64,000 nt of DNA, taken from positions 6,526,501 to 6,590,500 of the forward strand of contig NZ_CP012670.1 of NCBI RefSeq assembly GCF_004135735.1, read 5' to 3'. Numbering within the stretch: position 1 is the stretch's first letter; every line of letters begins with the position of its first letter. Source of the stretch: Sorangium cellulosum. Its GTDB lineage: Bacteria > Myxococcota_A > Polyangia > Polyangiales > Polyangiaceae. A program made the translations under genes and the position numbers. The notes under the pieces are model-generated. The model saw only the letters and a list, made by a program, of their open reading frames with translations. It made no database searches and was not told the DNA's origin. This document shows, one piece after another, positions 1 to 9,702 of this stretch.

Positions 1-2
1 CG

Positions 3-68
3 TCGGACGCCGCGAGGTTCATCACGGGCCAGAAGCTCAGCGTGAACGGCGGCAGGACCCTCGCCTGA
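3..68 (+). CDS. C-terminal end of a short-chain dehydrogenase/reductase (partial)
   Basis: Only the last 21 codons are present, because the gene starts before the window. The tail reads FITGQKLSVNGG followed by RTLA and a TGA stop. This matches the C-terminal signature of classical SDR enzymes (I-T-G-Q-x-L-x-V-N-G-G), which closes the substrate and cofactor end of the Rossmann domain. Members are NAD(P)-dependent oxidoreductases, and the substrate cannot be read from this fragment. It converges with the PepSY-like gene on the other strand, with a short palindrome between them. The family call rests on the motif alone. Confidence 0.7.
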   Translation, partial: SDAARFITGQKLSVNGGRTLA

Positions 69-143
69 GGTCGTGCCAGGGGGCGCGCGGTCCTCTCCCC
101 TGGGTCCTCGCACTCCTGCGGGGAGTTGCCCCGGATCAGCAGA

Positions 144-163
144 CGAACCGCCATGGCGGTTCG
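144..163. terminator. Perfect 20-bp palindrome between convergent genes
   Basis: The stretch is a perfect self-complementary palindrome centred on CCATGG (arms cgaaccgcca and tggcggttcg). It lies between the SDR stop at 68 and the stop of the opposing PepSY-like gene at 191. The placement suits a bidirectional terminator, but there is no T-run, so an intrinsic Rho-independent terminator is not proven. Confidence 0.4.
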
Positions 164-190
164 CCTCTCGACCCCACTCCCCGCACAGCG

Positions 191-994
191 CTAGCAGTCC
201 AGCTCGACGAGGTTGCCGTCGGCGTCGACCGAGATCTCGAGCTCCACGTCGCCGATCACGAGGTTCGCCTCGTAGGAGAGCCGCCCGTCGTGCAGCTCCT
301 CGTCGAGCTCCACGATCGAGCCGCCCTGGGCCGCGTGGAGGAGGGTCAGGTAGGCGCCCGGCGGCAGCATCTCCAGCGTGATGTCCCGCTCGATCAGCGC
401 GCCGCGCGCGTCGATCCGGAGCGCGTAGATCCGCGCCCCCTTCCAGAGGACGGCCTCGTAAACGGTTTCTCCGAGGTCCTCCTCTTCCTCCTCGCGCACC
501 TCCAGGATCGCCCCGCCCGCGGCCTCCCTCTCGATCGCCCTGCGCGCGGGCTCGGGGACGCTGTCGAACGCCACGATCCTGGCCTCGACCTCGCTGCCGA
601 TCACGTTGCCCGCGGCGTCGAGCTCCACCTCGCGATAGACGTTCCCCTCGACGAGATCGATCTCGTACGTGACGCGGCCGCCGTCGACGTTCTCCTTCAC
701 CTCCAGGACGGTGATGCCCTTTCCGAGGCTCGCCAGCGCCGCGCGGACCGGCGCCGGCAGCTCATGGACGGGGATGACCCGCTCGCGATCCCCCGCCGCG
801 CCGCCGCTCGGATCCGCCTGCGCGCTGACCGGCGAGGCTCCGTGGCTCCTGGACGCCACGCACGCAGCGACCGCGGACGCCGCGCGGGCAGCAGCGGCGA
901 ACGCCGCGTGGGCAGGAGCGGCGGATGCCGCGCACGGGAACCAGGCCAAGACGACCGCAATCGGTAGCTTCAGGATAGCTCTGTGCATGCGCAT
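191..994 (-). CDS. Secreted protein with three PepSY-like repeats
   Basis: The product is 267 aa with an N-terminal signal peptide (MRMHRAILKLPIAVVLAW, Ala-X-Ala cleavage near residue 25) and an Ala-rich stretch. Three successive modules of about 60 residues follow, each starting with a helix of the type 'elPapvraal' and continuing with strands of the type 'gg.vtYE.dl..g....e..vDa.G.li'. This is the PepSY-like fold, found in periplasmic inhibitory or binding proteins; the ligand is unknown. The start at 994 is chosen over an upstream ATG at 1069 because a G-run ribosome-binding site (997-1002) lies just before it and the signal peptide begins there. It ends in Cys. An acidic EEEEE loop sits in module 2. 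Function is otherwise unassigned. Confidence 0.75.
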   Translation of the reverse strand: MRMHRAILKLPIAVVLAWFPCAASAAPAHAAFAAAARAASAVAACVASRSHGASPVSAQADPSGGAAGDRERVIPVHELPAPVRAALASLGKGITVLEVKENVDGGRVTYEIDLVEGNVYREVELDAAGNVIGSEVEARIVAFDSVPEPARRAIEREAAGGAILEVREEEEEDLGETVYEAVLWKGARIYALRIDARGALIERDITLEMLPPGAYLTLLHAAQGGSIVELDEELHDGRLSYEANLVIGDVELEISVDADGNLVELDC

Positions 995-1453
995 GAATCC
1001 CCCCATGGGTCGATAGACCAGCACGTCCACACACCAACACAGCCACACGCAATGCAGCGATCGGTCCACGTCGATTTCAGTGCGTCATCGACACACGTCA
1101 GCGATGCAGATGTGTCTTGGACACTGTCGTACGTCCAAGAAGCGCCCGCAGGGAACGCGCGCTCCGACCCCTCTGGATACGCCGTGCGCTGCCCGATTCG
1201 CGTGCTTACGCCAAGGACATGGCCATGGCACCGAGCCGGCTCCGTGGGCGCAGTCGCCGCCGCGGCCTCGGTATTTCCCGGTCCGGATGGCCGGATCGAG
1301 GTCAATGTCGGTCGCGCTCCGCGCGCCCGGGATTACCCCGGATCCAGGGAGGCGGCGCAAGGGGGCCTCGACCGCGATGAAGGACTGCCCGGAGATCCGA
1401 TGTCACGCCGGCGGGCAGGGGGTGATGTCACGGGTGCGTGGAGGCAGGGAGCC
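995..1453. other. Intergenic region with an 8-bp inverted repeat
   Basis: This 459-bp gap separates two minus-strand genes and holds no supportable gene. It contains an inverted repeat (tcttggac at 1115-1122, gtccaaga at 1133-1140, 10-nt spacer), about 120 bp upstream of the PepSY-like start. It could be an operator for that gene. No clear -35/-10 pair was recognised. Confidence 0.3.
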
Positions 1454-2404
1454 TCACTGCTTCGTGGTGGGGTTGACGATGATCTCGACACGCCGGTTGT
1501 TGGCGCGGCCCTCCGGGCTCGAGTTGTCCGCCACGGGGCGGTCCGGCCCGTGGCCGACGGTCGAGATCTTGTCCGCGGGGAGCCCCACGCTGATGAGGTG
1601 GCGCTTCACCGAGTCCGCGCGCGCGAGCGAGAGCGTGCGGTTCGCCTGGGCAGAGCCGGTCGAGTCGGTGTGGCCCTCGATCCGCAGCGGCGGCGACCCC
1701 TGGTCCTTCAAGGTGGTCGCGATCTGGTTGAGCTTCTCCTTGGCGATGGGCAAGAGCTCCGACTTGCCCGAGGCGAAGAGCACCGCGCCGGAGAGCGTGA
1801 TGACCACGCCGCGCTTCTCCTCCTTGACCGCGGCGACCTCCTTCAGGCTCGCGAGCGCCGCGTTCGCGACGCGCTCGGCCTCGCGCCGCGCCTCCTCGGC
1901 CTCCTTGCGGGCCTTCTCGGCCTCGGTGCGCGCCTTCTCGGCCTCGGTGCGCGCCTTCTCGGCCTGGGCGCGCGCCTGCCGCTCCCGCTCGATCTGCTGC
2001 TGGCCGCTCTGCAGCGCGTCCTTCGCGCTCTCGAGCTGCTGCTGGGTGAGCTCCTTGTAGCTGCGCTCCGCGTCGGCCTTGTCGCGCTGCGCCTGCTGCA
2101 AGCCCGCGGCCGCCTCGGCCTCCCGCGCCTTGCGGTCGGCGATGTAGGCGAGATCGCGCGTCCGCTGGGCCTCGGGCTCCTCGTCGAACGCCGCCTCGGC
2201 GCGCGAGAGCGCCTGCTTCGCGGTGTCGAGCTGGGCGGGCGCGAGGCGCGTCGCGGGGCCCTGGCTCGCGCGCGCGTAGCTGGCGCGGGCCTCGACGAGC
2301 TCCTTCGGGGGGAGCGCCGCGCTGCACCCCGACGCGGCGGCGAGCACCACGCAGAGCGCGATCGGGCGGCGCAGCAGCGACAGCTTCCTGGATCTCGAAC
2401 GCAT
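1454..2404 (-). CDS. OmpA-family lipoprotein with DUF4398-like and coiled-coil regions
   Basis: The 316-aa product begins with a basic N-terminus and a lipobox (AAASGC, Cys near residue 27), so it is a predicted lipoprotein. Residues about 30-95 form a DUF4398-like helical segment. Residues about 95-200 are a long coiled coil with repeated EKARTEA heptads. Residues about 205-316 are a C-terminal OmpA/MotB peptidoglycan-binding domain with the hallmark GHTDSTGSAQANRTLSLARA and a final RRVEI strand. It should tether the outer membrane to peptidoglycan. ATG 2404 is preferred to GTG 2407 because GGGAGG (2413-2418) then sits 7 nt upstream. It lies 16 bp downstream of a second DUF4398 lipoprotein gene, a clear operon arrangement. 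Confidence 0.9.
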   Translation of the reverse strand: MRSRSRKLSLLRRPIALCVVLAAASGCSAALPPKELVEARASYARASQGPATRLAPAQLDTAKQALSRAEAAFDEEPEAQRTRDLAYIADRKAREAEAAAGLQQAQRDKADAERSYKELTQQQLESAKDALQSGQQQIERERQARAQAEKARTEAEKARTEAEKARKEAEEARREAERVANAALASLKEVAAVKEEKRGVVITLSGAVLFASGKSELLPIAKEKLNQIATTLKDQGSPPLRIEGHTDSTGSAQANRTLSLARADSVKRHLISVGLPADKISTVGHGPDRPVADNSSPEGRANNRRVEIIVNPTTKQ

Positions 2405-2420
2405 CACGTCACCTCCCGCC

Positions 2421-2879
2421 TCACTGGGCCTCTCCCTCGGGGGCCTCTTCCTCGTCGGGGGCCGCGACCCCGGCCTGCTCCAGCTTCTCGACCTGCGCCA
2501 TCGCCTCCTCGGCCTCGGCCTCCGTGGCGCGCTGCTTGGCGATCGCCAGCGCGAGCTCGGCGTCCGCCTCGGCGCGCTGGAGCACGCGCTGGGCGGCCTC
2601 GTTGTCCTCCGCCTCCATCAGCGCCTTGGCCTTCTCCATCTGCTCGCGGGCGAGCTTCAGGTGCAGCATGGCCTGCGGATCGGACTTGGCGCCCACCTCC
2701 TCGGCCGCGCGGATCGCGGCCTGAGAGGCGGCGAGCTGGTCGTTCGGCGGGGGCAAGCTGCCACCGCACCCGACCGCGGCGAGACCGAGCAGTCCGGCGA
2801 GCACCGTGACCAGGCTCGCGGGACGGCGGTTGGCTGGTGTGTGGTTCGGGCTTCGGTTCACCCGGACTTTGTACAACAC
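2421..2879 (-). CDS. DUF4398-domain lipoprotein
   Basis: This small lipoprotein (up to 152 aa) has a hydrophobic signal ending in a lipobox (LAAVGC). A DUF4398 helical domain follows (PPNDQLAASQAAIRAAEE through the Glu/Ala-rich helices), and the tail is acidic (EEEAPEGEAQ). The domain resembles the segment after the lipobox of the OmpA-family protein encoded just downstream, so the pair may interact or descend from one gene. DUF4398 proteins are periplasmic, outer-membrane-associated and of unknown activity. The start is uncertain: the frame opens with GTG at 2879, and GTG 2861 is an alternative. Neither has a strong ribosome-binding site. Confidence 0.8.
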   Translation of the reverse strand: MLYKVRVNRSPNHTPANRRPASLVTVLAGLLGLAAVGCGGSLPPPNDQLAASQAAIRAAEEVGAKSDPQAMLHLKLAREQMEKAKALMEAEDNEAAQRVLQRAEADAELALAIAKQRATEAEAEEAMAQVEKLEQAGVAAPDEEEAPEGEAQ

Positions 2880-2950
2880 CTGGAGGCGGCCGAGAAATCA
2901 GGAAAACCCCCGACATTCCCGGCGGGTGGTGGTCGGCGCGGAGCCCCGCG

Positions 2951-4816
2951 CTACTCGACGCGCGCCGAGCTCGCGCGGACGATGCGGATCCGCGCGTCGC
3001 GCGCGTCCGGCCTGGTCACGGCGCGCGCGAACTCGGGCGCCGCGGGGGAAGCGACCTCGACGACCGACGCGGTGCTGCCGATCCGGATCGCGCCGATCTG
3101 CCGGCTCGACACGCCGCCGCGGCGGCACACGAGGGCGAGCAGGCGCCGGGCGTCGGCGCCGTGGCGCTCGCCCCAGTTGACCTGGAAGGGCACGAAGGGA
3201 AAGCGCGGGGCGTGCTCGGCGTCGCCGCGGCGAGCGGCGGAGCGGGCCCGCGCCGGCGGCGGCTCGGACCGGGGCGACCGGACCGGGGCGACCGCGGTGA
3301 CGGGCTGCGGCGCGCAGGGGCCGACGTGCTTCGCGCGGGCGAGGAGGGCCGCCACGAGATCGGTCGCGTCCATGTCCGCGAGCAGGCGCCCGGCCAGCTC
3401 CCGGAGCCGCGCGTCGGGCGCGGGGCCGGCGGCGCCGCGCGCAGAGCCCGCCTCGCCGGGGCCGCGCGCCTCGCCCGCGCCGCGCGCCTCGCCGGGGCCG
3501 CGCGCCTCGCCGGGGCCGTGCGCCTCGCCCGCGCCCTGCGCCTCGCCCGCGCCCTGCGCCTCGCCCGCGCCCTGCGCCTCGCCCGCGCCGCAGCCCCGCG
3601 CCGCGGCGAGCTCGGCCGCGAGCCGCTCGTCCGCGGCGCGCAGCACGTCGGCGGGCGACGGGGCCGGCCGGAACGCCGCCTCGACCCGCGCGCGCCGGAG
3701 CAGCCGCAGCACGTGCTCGCGCGCGAACGGCGCGACCAGGAGCACGCTCGTCCCCTTGCGGCCCGCGCGCCCGGTGCGCCCGCTCCGGTGCGTGAAGATC
3801 TCCGGATCGCCCGGGGGGTCGGCGTGGATGACGCGCCCGACGTCGGGCACGTCGATGCCGCGCGCGGCGACGTCGGTCGCGACCAGGGTGGTGATCGCGC
3901 CGGAGCGGAACGCGTCGAGCGTCCGCGTGCGCTCGCGCTGCTCGAGGTCGCCGCTCAGGGCGCGCGCGGGCAGGCCCAGGGCGGTGAGCTTGTCCGCGAG
4001 CTCCGCGGCGCCCTCGCGCGTGCGCACGAAGACGAGCGTGCGCTCGCCGGGCGCGAGGAGCAGGAGGTTCACGAGCGCCGCGTCGCGCTCGTGCGGCAGC
4101 ACGAGGTGGGCGACGTGCGCGATGTCGCCGTTGGCCGCGCCGGGGCGCGTGCCCTCGACGCTCACCGCGTCGCGCTGGAAGCGATCGGCGAGCGCGCGGA
4201 CCTCGCGCGAGAAGGTGGCCGACACGAGGTGGGTCTGGCGCTGCTCCGGCATCCGGCCGGCGATCGCCTCGAGCTCCTCGCGGAAGCCGAGGTCCAGCAT
4301 CTGGTCCGCCTCGTCGAGGACGAGGGCGACGACGCCGCGGGGATCGATCGTCCCGCGCTCCAGGTGGTCGACCAGGCGGCCGGGCGTGCCGGCGATGACG
4401 AGCGGGTCGCGGCGCAGCGAGCGCGCCTCGGCGCCGAAGCTCGTGCCGCCGGTGACGCACGCGACGCGCGCGCCGAGGGGCCCGAGCAGCCAGCCGAGCT
4501 CGCCGGCGATCTGGGCGGCGAGCTCGCGCGTCGGGGCGATGATCACCGCGGCCGGGGCCGCCGCGGAGCGGGGCGCGCCGTCGGGCCCGGCCGCGGCCGC
4601 GCGCCCGGCGAGGGCGCGCTCCAGGCGGGGGGCGAGCGCGAGGCCGACGGCCACGGTCTTGCCGGAGCCGGTCTGCGACGAGATGCGGAGGTCCCGACCG
4701 TCGAGATCGGGGGCGAGGACGGCCTGTTGAACGGGCGTGAGGGAGGTGAAGCCGCGGCGGGCGAGCGCGCCCGCGAGCGGCGCGGGCAAGGTGTCGAGCA
4801 TTGGGTCAGGATTCAT
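2951..4816 (-). CDS. dbpA: DEAD-box RNA helicase with DbpA-type RNA-binding domain
   Basis: The 621-aa protein shows the full DEAD-box core: Q motif (FTSLTPVQ, near 23), Walker A SSQTGSGKT (near 45), PTREL, DEAD (near 165), SAT, VATDVAARGID and HRSGRTGRAGR (near 340). The C-terminal 70 residues (VNWGERHGADARRLLALVCR onward) match the DbpA RNA-binding domain, which in E. coli directs the helicase to 23S rRNA hairpin 92 during 50S assembly. Between core and RNA-binding domain is a low-complexity insert of hexapeptides G-(A/P)-G-E-A-(Q/R/H), absent from typical DbpA (about 460 aa). The likely role is ribosome assembly. The minus-strand context shows no operon partner closer than 70 bp. Confidence 0.9.
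   Translation of the reverse strand: MNPDPMLDTLPAPLAGALARRGFTSLTPVQQAVLAPDLDGRDLRISSQTGSGKTVAVGLALAPRLERALAGRAAAAGPDGAPRSAAAPAAVIIAPTRELAAQIAGELGWLLGPLGARVACVTGGTSFGAEARSLRRDPLVIAGTPGRLVDHLERGTIDPRGVVALVLDEADQMLDLGFREELEAIAGRMPEQRQTHLVSATFSREVRALADRFQRDAVSVEGTRPGAANGDIAHVAHLVLPHERDAALVNLLLLAPGERTLVFVRTREGAAELADKLTALGLPARALSGDLEQRERTRTLDAFRSGAITTLVATDVAARGIDVPDVGRVIHADPPGDPEIFTHRSGRTGRAGRKGTSVLLVAPFAREHVLRLLRRARVEAAFRPAPSPADVLRAADERLAAELAAARGCGAGEAQGAGEAQGAGEAQGAGEAHGPGEARGPGEARGAGEARGPGEAGSARGAAGPAPDARLRELAGRLLADMDATDLVAALLARAKHVGPCAPQPVTAVAPVRSPRSEPPPARARSAARRGDAEHAPRFPFVPFQVNWGERHGADARRLLALVCRRGGVSSRQIGAIRIGSTASVVEVASPAAPEFARAVTRPDARDARIRIVRASSARVE
3450..3593. repeat. Eight 18-bp tandem repeats inside the helicase gene
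   Basis: Eight in-phase 18-bp units with the core gcctcgcc start at 3450, 3468, 3486, 3504, 3522, 3540, 3558 and 3576. They encode the hexapeptide G-(A/P)-G-E-A-(Q/R/H) at about residues 408-455 of the helicase. The last copies are nearly identical and the first have drifted, as expected for slippage expansion. Copy-number change keeps the frame, so linker length can vary. Confidence 0.9.
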
Positions 4817-4907
4817 GAAAGCCGCGCAACCTAGCAGAGGACCTGGGCGGTTGTCGCGCGGGATCGGCGCGGCGCCGCCGGAGCTCGGCCGCTCCGGTGG
4901 CCCCGGC

Positions 4908-5018
4908 TACATCGGTGATGCCGGCTGCTCTGGGTTGGCCCGGCTACATCGGTGATGCCGGTTGCTCTGGGTTGGCCCGGCTACATCGGTGATGCCGGTT
5001 GCTCTGGGTTGGCCCGGC
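4908..5018. repeat. Three 37-bp intergenic tandem repeats
   Basis: The 37-bp unit starting tacatcggtgatgccgg occurs at 4908, 4945 and 4982, and a fourth truncated copy begins at 5019. The units differ at only one or two positions. The array fills the 294-bp space between the helicase start and the terminator-like hairpin of the cellulase gene. No open frame in it looks coding. Confidence 0.9.
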
Positions 5019-5049
5019 TACACCGGCAAATCCGGCCGCGCCTGGTCTT

Positions 5050-5081
5050 CCCTACACCCGCGCCCGCGCGCGGGTGTAGGG
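5050..5081 (-). terminator. Strong 13-bp stem downstream of the GH9 gene
   Basis: A perfect 13-bp stem (ccctacacccgcg at 5050-5062 with its complement at 5069-5081) encloses a 6-nt loop. It lies 29 bp past the stop of the minus-strand GH9 gene. The stem is GC-rich and lacks a marked U-tract. Position and symmetry make it the best terminator candidate in this part of the window. Confidence 0.6.
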
Positions 5082-5110
5082 AAAGGAAGCGGGCCGCACG
5101 GCCCTTCAGG

Positions 5111-7102
5111 TCACTGCGACCCGGCCTGGGCGCCCTTCTCGTCGAGCCAGGCCACGGTCCACGCGAACGGGCCGTTCCAGTTGATGGTGATCTCGTTGAC
5201 CGACCACGCCTCGATATGGTCGATGTAGCACTTCTGCGGCGCGCACTCCGGATCGATCTGCTCCATGGCGATCGGATCCTGCCGCGCGGTGTTCGGCCCG
5301 CCGGAGACCGCGCCAGGAGGCGGTGCCGGGTAGTCCGGGTCGAGCTGGGCAGCCCAGAAGCGATGATGCGGGTTCTCCAGCGGGACCTCGCCGTAGCCGG
5401 AGACATAGCACTTGTCCATCGCGTTGCGCCCGAGCAGGTAATCCGCGCCCGACGCGACGCCGTCGAAGTACTTCTGCTCCCCGGTGAAGTCGTGCGCCAG
5501 CGCCAGGACGATCATGTTGTTGAGCACGAACGAGTTGGAGCCCCAGGGATACCCGTTCTCGTCGGCCAGGAACGGGACGCGATACCCCTCGGCGTTCATC
5601 ACCTCGAGGTACTTGTCGGCGATGGCGACCAGCTTGGTCCGGGCCGCCTCGCGCTCGGTCGCGGTGGCCTCGGCCGGGACCACGGCCAGCGAGATGGCGC
5701 CCAGCCCGTCGACCTGCCCCCACGTCATCGCGCTGAACGAGCCCTTCGCGCCGAGGAGCTCCTCGCTGTACGGTGAGGCGGCGAGCTCGTCGCGATAGGC
5801 GCTGTCGCCGGTGGTGATGAGGAGCTCCGCGGCCGCCCAGTAGAACTCGTCGCTGAGCTCGTTGTCGCCGTAGGCGCCTCCACCCTGCACCGCGCCCTCG
5901 TTCGGGATGACCTCCGGGTTCTCCTTGGCCGCCGCCCACGCCCGCTCCGCCGCCTCGAGGCAGGTCGCGGAGAACGCGGGGTCGAGGTCGAGGAAGACGC
6001 GCGCGGCCTGGGCCGCGGTGGCGGCCAGGTTGAGCGTCGCCGCCGTGCTGACCGGGCGCAGGAAGCGCGGCTGCGGATCCTCGTGCGGCGGCAGCGGCAG
6101 GCCGGTCCACTCCAGATCATGGATCTTGTGGTGCGCCATGCCCGCGTGGATCTCCCCTTCCGGGACCTGCATCTTGAGGAGGAACTCGACCTCCCAGCGG
6201 GCCTCGTCGAGGATGTCGGGGATGCCGTTGCCGGCCTCCGGGATCTTCATCTTCCCGTCGGCGAAGTCCTCCGCGTTCTTCCCGAGCGCGACGGCGCGCT
6301 CGTACTGGTTCAGCAGCGTCCAGGCGGAGATACCGCCGTTCACCACGTACTTGCCGTGATCGCCGGCGTCGTACCACCCGCCGGTGACGTCGAGCGTGTA
6401 GTCGCAGTCGAGGTCGTCCCCGCAAGGCGCCTCGTCCGGCAGGTGCCCCGCCGGGCGCGCGTGCGCCGCGCCGACGTACTCCTCCTCGATCTCGATGCCG
6501 GAGCGGTTGTGATAGAAGTACGCGAGCGCGTCGTACTTCATCTGCGCGTAGATCGACGGGCTCACGTCGAACGGGTGGCTGGCCTTCTCCCCGACGCGCA
6601 GCGTGTAGCCCTCACCCGCCGTGGTGAAATCGCTGAAGTCGATGATGTGCACGTGCTCGCCGGAGCTCGCGTCCGCCCCCACGACCTCGGTCGCGCCGCT
6701 CGCCACCACCGCGCCGCCGGCGTCGACGAGCTCCCACGGGTGCGGCTCGTCCGAGGCCGCGACGACCGTGGCGACCTTGGCGGCGTTCGGCAGATAACCG
6801 ACCTGGTTCGCGCGGATCAGCTCGTCGCCGGACGGCTCGACCGTCTCGACCGGCTCCCCGCCGCCCTCGCCGGCGCCGCCCTCGCCTCCTCCGGCGCCGC
6901 CCTGGCCCTCGCCACCCTCGCCGCCCTCGCCGCCGGCGCCGCCGGCGCCGCCCGACGCGCCCGCCCCCCCCGTGCCGGGGTTTGACGGATCGTCATCGCC
7001 GCAGCCCACGGCGGTGAGCCCCCCCACGAGCAAGAGGAGGAGCGAGCCCCCCAGAGAGAGCCATGAACGCTTCCAACCAGCGGACCTCGAAGCACAACGC
7101 AT
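5111..7102 (-). CDS. Glycoside hydrolase family 9 cellulase lipoprotein
   Basis: The 663-aa lipoprotein has its lipobox at GLTAVGC (Cys near 34) and then a Gly/Ala/Glu-rich linker to about residue 85. A CelD_N-type immunoglobulin-like domain follows (IRANQVGYLP, to about 180), then the GH9 (alpha/alpha)6-barrel. Catalytic features are present: DAGDHGKY near 243 (catalytic base Asp), PHHRFW near 577, and the acid Glu in SVNEITINWN near 634. GH9 enzymes cleave internal beta-1,4 bonds of cellulose with inversion; this one is predicted to be cell-surface anchored. ATG 7102 is preferred to ATG 7111 because GGAG sits 9 nt upstream of it. A TTGACA element lies at 7197-7202 (minus strand) without a well-spaced -10. 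Confidence 0.93.
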   Translation of the reverse strand: MRCASRSAGWKRSWLSLGGSLLLLLVGGLTAVGCGDDDPSNPGTGGAGASGGAGGAGGEGGEGGEGQGGAGGGEGGAGEGGGEPVETVEPSGDELIRANQVGYLPNAAKVATVVAASDEPHPWELVDAGGAVVASGATEVVGADASSGEHVHIIDFSDFTTAGEGYTLRVGEKASHPFDVSPSIYAQMKYDALAYFYHNRSGIEIEEEYVGAAHARPAGHLPDEAPCGDDLDCDYTLDVTGGWYDAGDHGKYVVNGGISAWTLLNQYERAVALGKNAEDFADGKMKIPEAGNGIPDILDEARWEVEFLLKMQVPEGEIHAGMAHHKIHDLEWTGLPLPPHEDPQPRFLRPVSTAATLNLAATAAQAARVFLDLDPAFSATCLEAAERAWAAAKENPEVIPNEGAVQGGGAYGDNELSDEFYWAAAELLITTGDSAYRDELAASPYSEELLGAKGSFSAMTWGQVDGLGAISLAVVPAEATATEREAARTKLVAIADKYLEVMNAEGYRVPFLADENGYPWGSNSFVLNNMIVLALAHDFTGEQKYFDGVASGADYLLGRNAMDKCYVSGYGEVPLENPHHRFWAAQLDPDYPAPPPGAVSGGPNTARQDPIAMEQIDPECAPQKCYIDHIEAWSVNEITINWNGPFAWTVAWLDEKGAQAGSQ

Positions 7103-7260
7103 GATGAGCATCTCCAGATGAAGTTGACCGTCGTGCGACAGAGACGACGCGCACGACCCCCTTCGGCGGGGCTACCTTTGATAAAGTCGATGGGGATGTC
7201 AAGCGCGGAGCAGGGCTCTCCACGCCCTGACAGGGCGGTGGGACACGCGACGCGTCGACG

Positions 7261-8160
<900 letters not shown>

Positions 8161-8457
8161 GATCCACTCCTCCGGGCGCCGACCCTACCCGCCCCACCGT
8201 GGGCAGGCAACCTCGGACACCGACATTGGGAGGAAGTCAGCGGCAGAGGCGCACCCGGCCCGGCCGCTCCGCCCCGGCGGCGCCCGATCCCCTTGACTTC
8301 AAACGCGATCTCGGAGACAAGCAGGCTGAGACACATCGATGGAGCGACCTCGCTTTGGAGCGGAACCTGGCTCGCTCGCGCCTGGCGGCGCGCGGGCGGG
8401 GCACCTCGGTCTGCGGGACAGGGTGGCGCGACGCGTCGGGCCCGCTCAGGGGAGGAC

Positions 8458-9657
8458 ATGGGCTTGAGCCACGAAAAGCTGTTCCAGGTCTCGGCGGGGC
8501 TCCTGGCGACGGCGGACGCGAGCGGCCGCTTCCAGCGCCTGAACCCGGCCTGGGAGCGGACCCTCGGGTGGACCCTCGACGAGCTCAGGTCCAGGCCGTT
8601 CATCGAGTTCGTCCACCCGGGCGACCGGCAGGCCACGCTCGCGCAGACCGCCGAGCTCTTCAAGGGCCGCGCGACCGACCGGTTCGACAACCGCTATCTG
8701 TGCAAGGACGGGTCGTACAGGTGGCTCGGCTGGAGCGCCGAGGTGGACATGAGCGAGCCCGCCCCGGAGCGCCTGATCTACGCCACGGCGCTCGACGTGA
8801 CGGCCGACCGAGAGCGCCTCTCGCAGCTCGCGCAGGCGATCCAGCAGGCGAGGGTCTACGAGACCCTGTTCCGGGTCTCGGTGGGCCTGCTCGTGACCCT
8901 GGACCTGAACGGGTATTTCCGGCACGCGAACCCCTCGTGGGAGCGGCTCCTCGGCTGGTCTCCCGCGGAGCTCACCTCGAGGCCGTTCATCGAGTTCGTC
9001 CACCCCGACGACCGCGAGAGCACGCTCGCGGAGGCCGCCGCCCTGTTCCAGGGCAAGACGGTCATCCGGTTCGACAACCGCTACGCGTGCAAGGACGGCT
9101 CCTACAGGTGGCTCGCCTGGACCGCGTACATGGATGCAGACGAGGACGGGTCGGCCCGCCTCGTCTACGGCACCGCCCACGATGTCACCTCCTACAAGGA
9201 GCTGCTCGGGGAGCTCGAGCGGACGCTCGCGCGGCTCCGCGACACGATGCAGGCGATGTCGACTCCGCTCATCCCCATCACCGACCGCATCGTCGTCATG
9301 CCGCTCGTGGGCCAGATGGACCCGGAGCGGATCAGCCAGGTGATGTCGGTGGCGCTCGAGGGGGTCCAGTCCACCCAGGTCGATGTGGTCATCCTCGACG
9401 TGACCGGGCTCAAGGACATCGACACGAGGGTCGCCGCCGCGCTCGTCGACACGGCCAGGGCGCTCTTGCTGCTCGGCGCAAGGACGGTCCTGACCGGCAT
9501 CCGGCCGGCGGTGGCCCAGACGCTCGTCGGGCTGGGGCTCGATCTCTCGGGGATCGTGACCAAGGGCACCCTGCAGAGCGCCGTCGCGTTCGCGCTGCAG
9601 GCCGGCCCCGCCGCCGCCGCGCCGAGCCCGCCGGCGCACCGCGCCGGGCGGCTCTAG
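8458..9657 (+). CDS. PAS-PAS-STAS regulator (RsbR-like)
   Basis: The 399-aa soluble protein has two adjacent PAS domains (about 1-120 and 135-255) followed by a STAS domain (about 275-390). The PAS domains are clear duplicates: both contain SRPFIEFVHP, RFDNRY and CKDGSYRWL. The STAS part has the RsbR-type signature VVILDVTGLKDIDTRVA with the phosphorylatable-type Thr of D-x-TG, then LLGARTVLTGIRPAVAQTLV. RsbR proteins are scaffold subunits of stressosome-like switches. No RsbS or RsbT partner is adjacent, so its kinase and output are unknown. AGGGGAGGA lies just before ATG 8458. The PAS ligand cannot be inferred. Confidence 0.88.
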   Translation: MGLSHEKLFQVSAGLLATADASGRFQRLNPAWERTLGWTLDELRSRPFIEFVHPGDRQATLAQTAELFKGRATDRFDNRYLCKDGSYRWLGWSAEVDMSEPAPERLIYATALDVTADRERLSQLAQAIQQARVYETLFRVSVGLLVTLDLNGYFRHANPSWERLLGWSPAELTSRPFIEFVHPDDRESTLAEAAALFQGKTVIRFDNRYACKDGSYRWLAWTAYMDADEDGSARLVYGTAHDVTSYKELLGELERTLARLRDTMQAMSTPLIPITDRIVVMPLVGQMDPERISQVMSVALEGVQSTQVDVVILDVTGLKDIDTRVAAALVDTARALLLLGARTVLTGIRPAVAQTLVGLGLDLSGIVTKGTLQSAVAFALQAGPAAAAPSPPAHRAGRL

Positions 9658-9702
9658 GGCGCGCGGACACGCGCGCTCGCGTCCATGTCCATGGAGGATG
9701 GC

